A DNA stretch of 64,000 nt from DASSQJ01 sp963730165 (GCA_963730165.1 CAVSQS010000001.1:620001-684000); one strand, 5' to 3'. Shown: positions 17,228 through 26,319, numbered from the stretch's first letter. Program-made: numbers and translations. The notes: generated by a model not told the origin, from the sequence alone.

Positions 17228-18874
17228 TCAGTCCAGATAGTCGCGCAGCGCCTGGCTGCGGCTCGGGTGGCGCAGCTTGCTCATCGTCTTGGACTCGATC
17301 TGGCGGATCCGCTCGCGGGTGACGCCGTAGACCTTGCCGATCTCGTCGAGCGTCTTCGGCTGGCCGTCGGTGAGGCCGAACCGCATGGAGACCACGCCGG
17401 CCTCGCGCTCGGAGAGGGTGTCGAGCACGCTGTGCAGCTGCTCCTGGAGGAGGGTGAAGCTCACGGCGTCGGCCGGGACGACCGCCTCCGAGTCCTCGAT
17501 GAGGTCACCGAACTCGCTGTCGCCGTCCTCGCCGAGCGGGGTGTGCAGCGAGATCGGCTCACGGCCGTACTTCTGGACCTCGACGACCTTCTCCGGGGTC
17601 ATGTCCAGCTCCTTGGCCAGCTCCTCCGGGGTGGGCTCGCGCCCGAGGTCCTGGAGCATCTGGCGCTGGACACGCGCGAGCTTGTTGATGACCTCGACCA
17701 TGTGCACCGGGATGCGGATGGTGCGCGCCTGGTCGGCCATGGCCCGGGTGATCGCCTGGCGGATCCACCACGTCGCGTACGTGGAGAACTTGTAGCCCTT
17801 GGTGTAGTCGAACTTCTCGACCGCACGGATCAGGCCGAGGTTGCCCTCCTGGATGAGGTCGAGGAAGAGCATGCCGCGACCGGTGTAGCGCTTGGCGAGC
17901 GAGACGACGAGACGCAGGTTGGCCTCGAGGAGGTGGTTCTTGGCCTTCTTGCCGTCCTGGGCGATCCACCACAGCTCGCGCTTGAGCTTCATGTCGAGCT
18001 TCTCGCCGGAGTTCAGCTTCTCCTCGGCGAAGAGGCCGGCCTCGATCCGCTTGGCGAGCTCGACCTCCTGCTCCGCGTTGAGGAGGGCGACCTTGCCGAT
18101 CTGCTTGAGGTAGTCCTTGACCGGGTCGGCGGTCGCGCCTGCGGTGACGACCTGCTGGGCCGGCGCGTCCTCCTCGTCGTCGTCACGGATGACGAAGGCG
18201 GCGGCTTCGCTGTCACCGTCACCGGAGGCAGTCGCGGCCTTGTCGTCGGACTCCTCACCCTCCTCGGCGTCGTCGGTCGCGGGGTCGACCGCGTCCTCCA
18301 CCGCCTCGAGGTCGGCGGCGGCATCGTCGGAAGGACCCTCGGGAGCATCGTCGTCGGCAGCGGCGGCCTTCTTCGCGGCGGTCTTCCGCGTCGCGGCCTT
18401 CTTCGCCGTCTTCTTCGCGGCGGGGGCGCTGCCCTCCCCCGCGGCCGCCGCGGCGGCCTTGCGGGTGGTCGAGGCCTTGCTGGTCTTCGTCGCCGTCCTC
18501 TTCGTGGTCTTCGCGGCGGTCGTGGCCTCCCCGTCGCCGTCGGTCTCGGCTGACGTCGACCCGGTCGTGGCCGACTTGGCGGTCGAGGTGGCGCGGGCGG
18601 TCGCGGCGGACTTCTTCGCCGTCCGGGTGGCCGCGGCGGCGACGCCCCCGGCCTCACCGTCGGTGCTCACGCTGATCCCCTGGTCGGCGAGGGCGCGCAG
18701 GACGACCCGGCCTCGGGCCGGCCGCACCTGGGCCGCTCGCATCGCCTCGGCGACCTGCTCACCGGTGACGGCGCCCGTGGTCCGACCCTTCCGCACGAGG
18801 GACTGCAGGGCCTCGTGCGAGAACTCCTGCGGGAGGGGGCTCGGCTCGGGGTTTGTCCTTGACACAGGCGACAC
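17228..18874 (-). CDS. sigA: Primary RNA polymerase sigma factor (SigA/HrdB type)
   Basis: 548 residues. After a short folded N-terminus (about residues 1-75, with a region 1.1-like helix set), residues 80-215 are an Ala/Lys/Thr then acidic low-complexity linker. The conserved sigma-70 core follows: DPVKDYLKQIGKVALL (1.2), NLRLVVSLAKRYTGRGMLFLDLIQEGN (2.1-2.2), YKFSTYATWWIRQAI (2.3-2.4), region 3, and region 4 with FGLTDGQPKTLDEIGKVYGVTRERIRQIESK. The GTG at 18874 has GAAAGG six bases upstream. Arrangement and sequence are those of the essential housekeeping factor. A strong TATAAT lies 135 bases upstream of the start. Confidence 0.97.
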   Translation of the reverse strand: MSPVSRTNPEPSPLPQEFSHEALQSLVRKGRTTGAVTGEQVAEAMRAAQVRPARGRVVLRALADQGISVSTDGEAGGVAAAATRTAKKSAATARATSTAKSATTGSTSAETDGDGEATTAAKTTKRTATKTSKASTTRKAAAAAAGEGSAPAAKKTAKKAATRKTAAKKAAAADDDAPEGPSDDAAADLEAVEDAVDPATDDAEEGEESDDKAATASGDGDSEAAAFVIRDDDEEDAPAQQVVTAGATADPVKDYLKQIGKVALLNAEQEVELAKRIEAGLFAEEKLNSGEKLDMKLKRELWWIAQDGKKAKNHLLEANLRLVVSLAKRYTGRGMLFLDLIQEGNLGLIRAVEKFDYTKGYKFSTYATWWIRQAITRAMADQARTIRIPVHMVEVINKLARVQRQMLQDLGREPTPEELAKELDMTPEKVVEVQKYGREPISLHTPLGEDGDSEFGDLIEDSEAVVPADAVSFTLLQEQLHSVLDTLSEREAGVVSMRFGLTDGQPKTLDEIGKVYGVTRERIRQIESKTMSKLRHPSRSQALRDYLD

Positions 18875-19008
18875 CGACTACCTTTCGTCGCGGATGTCCA
18901 CACCCTGGGGCACGGCGGCTCCGGGGGCGGCGGGGAGGGTCCTCATCGGCACTGCGTGGCCGGCCGTCGGGGGGTGGATGGGCCGGGCTGGGCAGGTGCG
19001 CTCCGACC

Positions 19009-19014
19009 ATTATA
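19009..19014 (-). promoter_or_regulatory. -10 element of sigA
   Basis: Perfect TATAAT on the minus strand inside a short AT-rich patch, rare in this GC-rich sequence. It would give a leader of roughly 125 bases before the sigA GTG. No good -35 is seen upstream. Confidence 0.6.
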
Positions 19015-19073
19015 AATCGGCGACCCCTCACGAGCACATCCGTCCGGGGTTGTCGCGCGTCCCGGGGCGTCGT

Positions 19074-19469
19074 TCAGCCCTTGACGGCGAGCACCGCGCA
19101 CGGCGCGTCGAGGAGGATGCGCTGGGCGTTCGAGCCGAGGATCAGCTTCCCCACCGGGGTACGCCGGCGCAGCCCGATGACGATGAGGTCGGCGTCGGTC
19201 TCGTTGGCCACCGCGATGAGGTCCTCGGCGGGCTCGTTGCCGCGCACGAGCTGGCGCACCTCGACGTCGACGCCCTCGCCGCTCAGCTCGTCGGTGATCC
19301 GCTGGAGCTCGGCCTCGGCCGAGCGGCTCGCCTCGTCGTCGAAGTCGCGCCCCCCGCGGTTGGAGTTGATGACGACGAGGCGGGTGTGACGACCCTTGGC
19401 CTCCTCGACGGCGCGGGCCAGTGCGGCCCTCCCCTCCTTGGTGGGGACGAAACCGACGACGATGGTCAC
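19074..19469 (-). CDS. Universal stress protein, UspA family
   Basis: 131 residues from GTG 19469. The upstream ATG at 19472 is only two bases from the AGGAGG site, whereas the GTG has normal spacing and gives the usual (M)TIVVGF start. ATP-binding USP features are present: the first strand VTIVVGFVPTKEG and the loop G-(x)2-G-(x)9-G(S/T) type seen in GLRRRTPVGKLILGSN. Single-domain USPs bind ATP and appear in stationary phase or stress. It sits alone between sigA and metX on the same strand, 57 bases from the metX stop. Confidence 0.9.
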   Translation of the reverse strand: MTIVVGFVPTKEGRAALARAVEEAKGRHTRLVVINSNRGGRDFDDEASRSAEAELQRITDELSGEGVDVEVRQLVRGNEPAEDLIAVANETDADLIVIGLRRRTPVGKLILGSNAQRILLDAPCAVLAVKG

Positions 19470-19529
19470 CATGTCCTCCTTCGGACGCGACGGTGTCTGC
19501 GAGCGAGACGTTACCGCAGCGGAGCGCGC

Positions 19530-20660
19530 TCAGCCCCCACCGAGGGTCGCGCGGATGGCGTCCCCGACCTGCCCGGTCTCGATGAGGAAGCCGTCGTGCC
19601 CGTGGCGCGAGTCGATGACGGTCAGTCCCGTGCCCGGACGGGCCCGGGCCAGCTCCTCCGAGAGGCGCACCGGGTAGAGCCGGTCGGTGCTCACGGCGAC
19701 GACGTCGAGGCGTCCGCCGAACCGCTGCAGGGCGGCCGCGACACCGCCGCGTCCCCGCCCGATGTCGTGGCTGTTCATCGCCTCGGTGAGCACGAGGTAG
19801 CTGTTGGGGTCGAAGCGCCCGGCCAGCTTGGTCGCGTGGTGGTCGAGGTAGCTCTCGACGTCGTATCGCCCCCCACCCCCGAGCGGGTCCTCGCCGGGCC
19901 GGGGACGACGTCCGAACCGCTCGTCGAGCTCGCCCTCGTGGCGGTACGTCGTGTGCGCGATCCGGCGGGCGATCCCCATCCCGGTGAGCGGGGCCTCCCC
20001 CGTGTCGTAGTAGTCCCCGTCGTGGAAGGAGGGGTCGGAGCGGATGGCGAGCAGCTGCGGCTGGCACCACGCGACCTGGTCGGCGGTCGCATGGGCCGAG
20101 GAGGCGAGCACCAGGGCCCGCTCGACGCGCTCGGGGTGGCCGACGGCCCACTCGAGCACCCGCATCCCGCCCATCGAGCCGCCGAGCACCGTGTGCCACC
20201 GCTGGATCCCGAGGGCGTCGGCGAGGGCGGCCTCGACCGCGACCTGGTCGCGGATCGTGACGAACGGGAATCGGCTCCCCCACGGGCGACCGTCCGGGTC
20301 AGCCGAGGACGGGCCGGTGCTCCCCTGGCATCCGCCGAGGACGTTGCTCGCGACGACGAAGTAGCGGTCGGTGTCGAGCGGCGCGCCGGGGCCGATGAGT
20401 CCCGGCCACCAACCCGGCGACGGGTGCCCCGGGCCGGCCTCCCCGACGACGTGGCTGTCACCGGTCAGGGCGTGCTCGACGAGGATGGCGTTGTCGCCGG
20501 ACGGGCTGAGCCGCCCCCACGTCTCGTAGGCGACGGTGACCTCGGGAAGGGTGCCCCCACGCTCGAGGACAAACCGCCCGGTGCGCAGGAAGCGGCGCCG
20601 GCCCACGGGATCGCCGGGTCGCCACACGGCGATACCCGACGTCAGGGGGGTGGCCGTCAT
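19530..20660 (-). CDS. metX: Homoserine O-acetyltransferase
   Basis: 376 residues from ATG 20660, with AGGAG six bases upstream. Alpha/beta-hydrolase fold acetyltransferase that makes O-acetyl-homoserine from homoserine and acetyl-CoA. The nucleophile is Ser162 in GGSMGGM, the catalytic His355 lies in RHGHDGF, and an Asp is in STDRLYPV. The substrate loop ALTGDSHV and NVLGGCQGSTGP are diagnostic. A SAM-IV riboswitch lies directly upstream, so SAM should shut the gene down. Its pathway partner metY is at 32346, also with a SAM-IV leader. Some homologues use succinyl-CoA; this cannot be excluded. Confidence 0.94.
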   Translation of the reverse strand: MTATPLTSGIAVWRPGDPVGRRRFLRTGRFVLERGGTLPEVTVAYETWGRLSPSGDNAILVEHALTGDSHVVGEAGPGHPSPGWWPGLIGPGAPLDTDRYFVVASNVLGGCQGSTGPSSADPDGRPWGSRFPFVTIRDQVAVEAALADALGIQRWHTVLGGSMGGMRVLEWAVGHPERVERALVLASSAHATADQVAWCQPQLLAIRSDPSFHDGDYYDTGEAPLTGMGIARRIAHTTYRHEGELDERFGRRPRPGEDPLGGGGRYDVESYLDHHATKLAGRFDPNSYLVLTEAMNSHDIGRGRGGVAAALQRFGGRLDVVAVSTDRLYPVRLSEELARARPGTGLTVIDSRHGHDGFLIETGQVGDAIRATLGGG

Positions 20661-20674
20661 CGCAGACTCCTGGA

Positions 20675-20782
20675 CTCGCGCTTGCCACACCGGTCGGTGC
20701 GGCCGGGTCATCACCCGGGGCACCCCACCGCGAGGAGGGTTGCCGCCCAGCAAACCGGGGTTTGGCACTGGGACTCATGACC
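20675..20782 (-). promoter_or_regulatory. SAM-IV riboswitch of metX
   Basis: Minus-strand leader starting GGTCATGAG and closing GGGTGATGACC (P1), with the core blocks CGGCAACCCTCC and GCGGTGGGGTGCCCCGGG and a 3' hairpin around GGCCGCACC-GACC-GGTGTGGC. This is the actinobacterial SAM-IV aptamer, which binds S-adenosylmethionine and lowers expression. TACCAT at 20790-20795 (minus) is the likely -10, placing the start of transcription at or just before the aptamer. No separate terminator is clear, so translational control is likely. Confidence 0.88.
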
Positions 20783-20861
20783 TACTCCGATGGTACCCAG
20801 CGCCGGCGCCGCCCGGGGCCTGCCGTCCAGCACTCGGGCGGTGACGCGGACACGCGCCGCA

Positions 20862-21968
20862 TCAGCCCACCCGGCCGAGGGAGCCCCCGCCCGGGGTCCG
20901 GCCTCCCGCCGCTCCGGCCGACGAGAAGCGCACCCCGTGCTCGACCAGCCGGGCGAGCAACCCGGCGAGCCGGTAACCCGGAGCGAGCCGCAGCGCCCGC
21001 CCGAGGGCGGCCCGGGCGATGGCGCCCTCGCCGTCGGACCAGGCGACGTGCGCGGCCACGGTGCACACCGCCGAGGCGACCTCGGGACAGTCGTCGGGGA
21101 CGGCGGCGCACAGCGTGAGCAGCCGCTCGAGCACGAGCTCGCGGCCCTCGACCTCCGCACCGAGAGGGCTGCTCCAGCGCCCCATGCCGCCCCACCGGGG
21201 CAGGGACCTCTCGAGTCGGGCCAGCACCTCGGCGTCGAGGTCGCCACGGGGAAGCACGCCCGGGACCAGCCACCCGATGAGCCCGTCGCGGAAGCCGATG
21301 TCGGCGAGGGCCTGCGCGGCGTCGGCGACGACGTGGCGCGCCCAGGGGCGGGCGAGGCGCCCCGACCCGCCGGCCGGCGGCGGTGCCAGGACCAGGGCCC
21401 AGGCCCGCGCGGCCACCTCCGGCCGTGGTGGCCGCGTGCGCCGCCGCAGGAGCGCGGCCACCCCCCGGGACGCGGCGGGGTCGGCCTCCACGAGACGGTC
21501 GACCTCGGCCCGCGAGGCCAGCGGCGCCCTCCCCCGGGCCACGAGCTCGGCGACGGCGGGGACCTCGGCAGGGTCGGGCAGCGGCGCTCCCTCCGGCGGA
21601 CAGCACGGCTCGGAGCACGTCGCCGAGAACCGGCGGCCGTCGCGGACGACGGCCACGTCGAGCACCTCGACCTGCTCGGACTCCAGCCGTTCGACGAGAG
21701 CGGTGAGGACCGGCCGGCTGGTCTGTGCGACGCGCTCGTATCCGACGAGGACGACGCGGCCGAGCCCCTCGCGCAGCACCGGGCCGGTGAGCGCCTCGGC
21801 CGTGGCCCCCACGTCGTCGTCGGGTGGGAGGTCGCAGCGGGCGACGAGCGCGACCCGCCGGCCGTCGAGGGCGACGAGGACGGCGCACTCCTCCGGTTGG
21901 TAGCCGAGCTGGTACGGGAGGGCCGTCACGACGTCGCCCGGGCCCCGGAGCGTGATCTCTGCGGTCAT
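20862..21968 (-). CDS. DUF4192 family protein
   Basis: 368 residues from ATG 21968. Recognisable as DUF4192, an actinobacteria-restricted family: ITLRGPGDVVTALPYQLGYQPEECAVLVAL at the N-terminus, ELVARGRAPLASRAEVDRLV in the middle, and a C-terminal helical region with GALGRALRL-like TPR character (AALGRALRLAPGYRLAGLLARL). No enzyme motif, signal peptide or membrane helix is seen, and the molecular function is unknown. CAGCGT ends six bases before the ATG, a possible leaderless start. It lies between metX and a DUF1232 gene on the same strand, separated from the latter by a strong hairpin. Confidence 0.82.
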   Translation of the reverse strand: MTAEITLRGPGDVVTALPYQLGYQPEECAVLVALDGRRVALVARCDLPPDDDVGATAEALTGPVLREGLGRVVLVGYERVAQTSRPVLTALVERLESEQVEVLDVAVVRDGRRFSATCSEPCCPPEGAPLPDPAEVPAVAELVARGRAPLASRAEVDRLVEADPAASRGVAALLRRRTRPPRPEVAARAWALVLAPPPAGGSGRLARPWARHVVADAAQALADIGFRDGLIGWLVPGVLPRGDLDAEVLARLERSLPRWGGMGRWSSPLGAEVEGRELVLERLLTLCAAVPDDCPEVASAVCTVAAHVAWSDGEGAIARAALGRALRLAPGYRLAGLLARLVEHGVRFSSAGAAGGRTPGGGSLGRVG

Positions 21969-22035
21969 GCCCCCACGCTGTCGAGCCCGCACCGGGACGG
22001 GAAGCACGCACCGGCCCACCTGTGGACGGCGTCAC

Positions 22036-22066
22036 GCGCCCCGCCGTCCTGTGGACGGCGGGGCGC
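22036..22066 (-). terminator. Rho-independent-like hairpin after the DUF1232 gene
   Basis: Fourteen perfectly paired bases on each side (GCGCCCCGCCGTCC and GGACGGCGGGGCGC) around a TGT loop, in the gap between the DUF1232 stop and the DUF4192 start. No T-run follows. Confidence 0.6.
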
Positions 22067-22093
22067 AGGTCGGGTGAGCGGCGGCGGGCCCGC

Positions 22094-22528
22094 TCAGCCG
22101 ACGACGTCGGAGCGCACGGTCGTGCGCGCGGCGCCCTCGCCCGGACCGGCCGGCGACGGCGCGGCGGGGAAGGTCGACTCGCCCTGCGGGGCGCGACCGG
22201 TGGTCATCTCCCACGCCAGGTACTTCTCGGTCTCCTCGACGAGCGCGGTGGTCACCCACCCGAGGACGACGGCGTCGTCGGCGAGGCCCACGACGCCGAG
22301 CAGCGCCTCGGGGAGCAGGTCGACCGGCGAGACGACGTAGGCGAGCCCGGCGGCGATCAGGGCGAGCCGGACGGCCGAGGTGCCGGTGTAGTCGCCCGAG
22401 GCGACGGCACGGACCAGCCGCGGAAGGGCGACGGCGCGGTCGCCGAGCGACGGACCGCCCGGGCGGGTGGCGAGGCGCAGGGCGCGCGTCAGGGCCCCGA
22501 CGTAGGCGAAGGTGCGGGTCTTCGACAT
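22094..22528 (-). CDS. DUF1232 (YkvA-like) membrane protein
   Basis: 144 residues. The conserved core, YVVSPVDLLPEALLGVVGLADDAVVLG at about 73-99, is the DUF1232 signature (SPIDLIPD motif followed by a membrane-embedded GxxDD). One or two short membrane helices are predicted; the N- and C-termini are soluble. Function is unknown across the family. AGGAGG precedes the ATG by ten bases. Next upstream on the same strand is an EcsC-family gene, 83 bases away. Confidence 0.83.
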   Translation of the reverse strand: MSKTRTFAYVGALTRALRLATRPGGPSLGDRAVALPRLVRAVASGDYTGTSAVRLALIAAGLAYVVSPVDLLPEALLGVVGLADDAVVLGWVTTALVEETEKYLAWEMTTGRAPQGESTFPAAPSPAGPGEGAARTTVRSDVVG

Positions 22529-22611
22529 GGTGGTGTGTCCTCCTGGTGCGGGTCGTGTCCCGGGGTCTCAACGACGGACGCGCCGCCGGTGATCCCGGTT
22601 CCCTCGGGCGG

Positions 22612-23418
22612 TCAGTCCCCGGCAGCCGAGGCGGCGCTCGCCGCCGGGAACTCGCCGCGCGCGTTCTCCGCCACCCGGTGGAGCATGTACGTGTCGACGC
22701 CGGCCCCGACCAGCCCGCCGATGACGGGCACGGCGCGCCCGAAGCGGGTCAGCGTGTTCTTCGCGACGCTCGCGAGGAGCCGGAAGCCGACGCCCTTCTT
22801 CACGACCATGGCGGCGGGGCCGGGCAACCGCTGCGCGGCGAGGTTCGTCAGGGCACCCGAGGGCGCCGCCATGCCCGCCTTCCGGAGCAGGTCGTCGGCG
22901 TCGGCGCCGACGAGGGTGAGGAGGACCGCGGCCCGGATCTGCTGCCGGGAGATGTCGTGACCGCGGATTGCGGCGACCGCGGCCGTCATCCGCGTCGCGA
23001 GGACGTAGAACGACAGCACGTTGACCGGCAGCGCCACCGGGAGGGTGATGAAGCCGCCCAGGCTGGTGACGAACCCTTCGACCCCGCCCTTGACGAGGTG
23101 GCTGCGCACGACCGCGTCGACCGCCTTCTCACGGTCGCCGCCGGAGGCGCGCAGGGCGGAGTCGGCGACGTCCTGGGCGGAGTCGAACCAGCCCTTGCCG
23201 TCGATGCCGAGGTCGAGGACGTTCTCGACGAGCCGCACCGCCTGGGCACCGAGCATCCCGGTGTCCTCGGGCCCCTCGGCGGCTCGCTCGAGCGCCGTCC
23301 GGGTGTCCTTGACCGCGCCGCTCGTGCGGCTGGCTGCACTGCTGGGTCCCACGTCGCTGATCCTCCCGGGTCGGTGTCGGCCGGGCCGGTCTCGGCCGCG
23401 GGCGCCGTTCGTCGCCAT
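22612..23418 (-). CDS. EcsC family protein
   Basis: 268 residues from ATG 23418. Residues 60-260 show the EcsC pattern: a helical VRLVENVLDLGIDGKGWFDSA start, paired hydrophobic helices FVTSLGGFITLPVALPVNVLSFYVLATRMTAAVAAIRGHD, and a glycine-rich membrane-associated AVPVIGGLVGAGVDTYMLHRVAENA end. The N-terminal 45 residues are charged and probably disordered. EcsC proteins are linked by name to the Bacillus ABC transporter locus, but no transporter lies near here. The gene shares a 74-bp divergent promoter region with the DNA polymerase gene. Confidence 0.78.
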   Translation of the reverse strand: MATNGARGRDRPGRHRPGRISDVGPSSAASRTSGAVKDTRTALERAAEGPEDTGMLGAQAVRLVENVLDLGIDGKGWFDSAQDVADSALRASGGDREKAVDAVVRSHLVKGGVEGFVTSLGGFITLPVALPVNVLSFYVLATRMTAAVAAIRGHDISRQQIRAAVLLTLVGADADDLLRKAGMAAPSGALTNLAAQRLPGPAAMVVKKGVGFRLLASVAKNTLTRFGRAVPVIGGLVGAGVDTYMLHRVAENARGEFPAASAASAAGD

Positions 23419-23492
23419 CCTGCCACGAGGCGATGACCTGCGGGTCCGGGGCGACCGGCTCCGGCGACGGTGGCCGCCCGTAGTCTTCGGCC

Positions 23493-25181
23493 GTGATCCC
23501 GGGCCCGGTCGCCGTCCTCGTCGAGGCGCCCGCCGGCGACGCCGGCGCCGTCCTCCACGAGGGACGCTGCGTCGTCGTGCCCGCAGCCGACCTCGCCGGG
23601 GTGGTGGCGCAGCTCGAGGACTCAGCGGGTCCCCGGTGGGTCTGGTGGTCAGCGGGCGCGGATGCCTCCCGGGTCGTGTCCGCCGGCGTGCACCTGGCCC
23701 GCTCGTGGGACGTCGCCGAGGCGCACCGACTCCTCCACGGCGGCTGGGATGCCTCACCGGCGGTGTGCTGGGCGGCGGCCCACCGGCTCCCGCCGGGCTC
23801 GGTACCGGCCGCCCCCACGGGTGACCTCTTCGACGTGCTGGCCCCGGCGCTGCCCCCGGACGACGAGCTCGTCGACGCGGCGGGCCACCTCCGAGCCGAC
23901 CACGGCGCCTGGCTCGCCGGGCCGGGCCGCCTCGAGACCTGGGCACGCGCCACCCTCGAGGTGGCCACTCTTCAGCACGAGGCCGCCGAGTCCACCTCGG
24001 CACGGCTCGTCGCGACGATCGCCTCGGAGTCGGCCGCCGCGCTGCTCTGCGTCGAGCTCGAACGCGACGGCCTGCCCCTCGACCGGGCCCGCACCGAGTC
24101 CCTCGTCGCCGAGGCCGCCGGGCCACGGCCCACCGACCCGCACGACGAGGCCGAGGGCCGCCGCCGGCGCGACGCGCTCGTGCTGCGGCACGTGCCCGGC
24201 CGGGAGTCCACCGACCTGCGCAACCCGGCCCAGGTCAAGGAGCTCCTCGCTGCCGTGGGGGTCGACGTCCCCAACACGCGCAAGTGGGTCCTCGAGCCCT
24301 TCCGCGAGGTGCACCCCGTCGTCGACGCGCTGCTCGCCTGGCGCCGCGACGAGCGGATCGCGACGACCTACGGGTACCGCTGGCTCGACGACCACGTGGG
24401 GCCCGACGACAGGTTGCGCGGGCGCTGGACCGCGTGCGACGGCGCCGCGGGGAGGATGACGGCCGAGAACGGCCTGCACAACCTACCGGCGGCGCTGCGG
24501 CCGGGGGTCGCGGCGCACCCGGGCCACCGCTTCGTCCGCGCCGACCTCGGCCAGGTCGAGCCGCGGGTGCTCGCCGTCGTCAGCGGCGACGCCGCGTTCG
24601 CCGCGGCCACGCGGGCCGACGACCTCTACGCGCCCGTGGCCCAGCGGCTCGGGGTCGAGCGGGCGGTGGCCAAGGTGGCGGTGCTCGCTGCGATGTACGG
24701 GCAGCGCAGCGGCGCCGCCGGGGAGGCCCTGCGGGGTCTCGAGGCGGCCTACCCGGTGGCGATGGGCCTGCTCGACCGGGCCTACGACGCCGGACGCCGG
24801 GGTGAGCCCCTGCGCACGTACGGGGGCCGGCTCGTCCCGACCGGGCGGTTCCTCGCCCGGGAGCCGGTGGGGTCCGACCCGGCGCTCGACGCCGCGCGGG
24901 GGCGGTTCGCCCGCAACGCGATCATCCAGGGGTCGGCCGCCGAGCTGTTCAAGGCGTGGGCTGCCACCGTCCGGGCCACGACCCGTGGCCTCGGGGCGCA
25001 GGTCGTCCTCTGCCTGCACGACGAGCTCCTCGTCCACGTGCCCGAGGAGGCCGCCGAGGACGTGGCGGCCGCGGTCGACGCCGCGCTCGAGGACGCGGCG
25101 CGCCGGTGGTCGGGTGGGGCGCCCGTGCGGTTCGTCTCCGACACCGTGGTCATCGACCGGTGGTCGGACGCCAAGGAGTGA
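23493..25181 (+). CDS. Family-A DNA polymerase with degenerate 3'-5' exonuclease region
   Basis: 562 residues, much shorter than PolA (about 900) and lacking the 5'-nuclease. Residues 1-190 resemble a 3'-5' exonuclease fold without clear DEDD acidic motifs. Palm and finger motifs are present but altered: motif A RADLGQVEPR (349-358; PolA has DYSQIELR), motif B R390-x3-K394 with MYG at 401-403, and motif C LHDE (508-511). The GTG at 23493 lies six bases after TAGTCT, a leaderless arrangement. This is an actinobacterial accessory PolA-like protein; a repair or translesion role is inferred only. Confidence 0.83.
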   Translation: MIPGPVAVLVEAPAGDAGAVLHEGRCVVVPAADLAGVVAQLEDSAGPRWVWWSAGADASRVVSAGVHLARSWDVAEAHRLLHGGWDASPAVCWAAAHRLPPGSVPAAPTGDLFDVLAPALPPDDELVDAAGHLRADHGAWLAGPGRLETWARATLEVATLQHEAAESTSARLVATIASESAAALLCVELERDGLPLDRARTESLVAEAAGPRPTDPHDEAEGRRRRDALVLRHVPGRESTDLRNPAQVKELLAAVGVDVPNTRKWVLEPFREVHPVVDALLAWRRDERIATTYGYRWLDDHVGPDDRLRGRWTACDGAAGRMTAENGLHNLPAALRPGVAAHPGHRFVRADLGQVEPRVLAVVSGDAAFAAATRADDLYAPVAQRLGVERAVAKVAVLAAMYGQRSGAAGEALRGLEAAYPVAMGLLDRAYDAGRRGEPLRTYGGRLVPTGRFLAREPVGSDPALDAARGRFARNAIIQGSAAELFKAWAATVRATTRGLGAQVVLCLHDELLVHVPEEAAEDVAAAVDAALEDAARRWSGGAPVRFVSDTVVIDRWSDAKE

Positions 25182-25202
25182 GCCCCTCCCCCGACGAGAG
25201 GG

Positions 25203-26114
25203 TCAGTCGTCGTCGCTGACCTGGCGCAGGAAGTCCTCGAACTCGGCACCGAGCTGGTCGGCCGAGGGGATGTCGCTCGTCTCGGTGGCCAGCAGGCTCG
25301 GGCGGACCTGGCCCTCGACGAACGCGTCGTACTGCTGCTCGAGGGCGGTGATGACCTGACGCGCCTCGTCGCTGTTCTCGACCTCGGCGGCGATCGCACG
25401 CTGGTTGACCCGCGCCCGCTCGACGAGCTCGTCGTTCGGGAGGTTCAGGCCGGTCGCGTCCGTGATGGCGCCGAGCGCGGCGAGCGCGCCCTCGGCCCAC
25501 TCGGTCGTCGCGAGGTAGTGCGGCACGTGGATGGCGAAGCCGAGGGCCTGACCGCCGGCCTCGCCGATGCGCAGCTCGAGCAGGGAGGCGATCGAGCCCG
25601 GCACCTGCACCTTGCCGAACGGCGAGGCGGACCCGCCGACGAGGGCGGGGTCGGTGGCGTGCCCGGTCCGACCGACGGGACGGGTGTGCGGCACGGCCAT
25701 CGGGATCCCGTGCGTCGTCACGACGAGCGTGACGCCGAGGCGCCCGGCGAGCTCGCGGACCGCCTCGACGACCCGCTCCCACTGGTAGTCGGGCTCTGGG
25801 CCGGCGAGGACGTAGTAGGTCTGGCCGTCGCGGTCGGTGAGCCGGTGGAGCAGTATCGACGGGTCGTCGTACTCGACCCAGCGGTTGGTGTCGAAGACCA
25901 TCGCCGGGCGGCGACCGCGGTAGTCGAGGAGCTGGTCGACGTCGAAGGACGCGACGACCTCGGGCTCGCCGCTCTCCAGCAGGTGCTCACGGAGGACGGC
26001 CTGCACCTGACCGGCGTCGACGAAGCCCCCGAGCATGACGAGGAGGACGCCGGGACGGTGCTCGCTCAGGTCGGCGTCGGGCTCGAGACGGTAGAGGTCG
26101 GACGGGTTCTGCAC
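25203..26114 (-). CDS. PAC2 family protein
   Basis: 303 residues from GTG 26114 with GAAAGG seven bases upstream. PAC2 (proteasome-assembling chaperone 2) fold: LLVMLGGFVDAGQ, VASFDVDQLLDYRGRRP, the acidic AGPEPDYQWERV and VTTHGIPMAVPHTRP blocks are diagnostic of the actinobacterial branch. In eukaryotes PAC1/PAC2 assist proteasome assembly; for bacteria the role is unproven, and no proteasome gene is in the window. It is convergent with the polymerase gene, 21 bases between stops. Confidence 0.87.
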   Translation of the reverse strand: MQNPSDLYRLEPDADLSEHRPGVLLVMLGGFVDAGQVQAVLREHLLESGEPEVVASFDVDQLLDYRGRRPAMVFDTNRWVEYDDPSILLHRLTDRDGQTYYVLAGPEPDYQWERVVEAVRELAGRLGVTLVVTTHGIPMAVPHTRPVGRTGHATDPALVGGSASPFGKVQVPGSIASLLELRIGEAGGQALGFAIHVPHYLATTEWAEGALAALGAITDATGLNLPNDELVERARVNQRAIAAEVENSDEARQVITALEQQYDAFVEGQVRPSLLATETSDIPSADQLGAEFEDFLRQVSDDD

Positions 26115-26278
26115 GGGCTGGCCTTTCGACAGGTGGTGCTCGTCTCTGCACAACGCCTCGAGCGTGACCCGGATTCCCCGGCGCCGGCTCCCACCACCGC
26201 GACTGATTGCGCTTTCGCACCCCGACACGCCGTCCGACCCGGCCGCCGAGGGGGCTCATCCGCAACCAGTCGGGGCGT

Positions 26279-26319
26279 GAGCGGGGGTCCTTGCGGGATC
26301 GAGCGGGGGTCCTTGCGGG
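26279..26319. repeat. Two tandem 19-bp units right after the hrpA stop
   Basis: GAGCGGGGGTCCTTGCGGG occurs at 26279-26297 and again at 26301-26319, identical, with a 22-bp period. The second copy abuts the hrpA stop codon. The units are not self-complementary, so this is not an ordinary hairpin. Confidence 0.85.

Noticed and set aside
22019..22060. 13-bp direct repeat CCTGTGGACGGCG
   Set aside because: The second copy is part of the 14-bp terminator stem; the repeat seems incidental.
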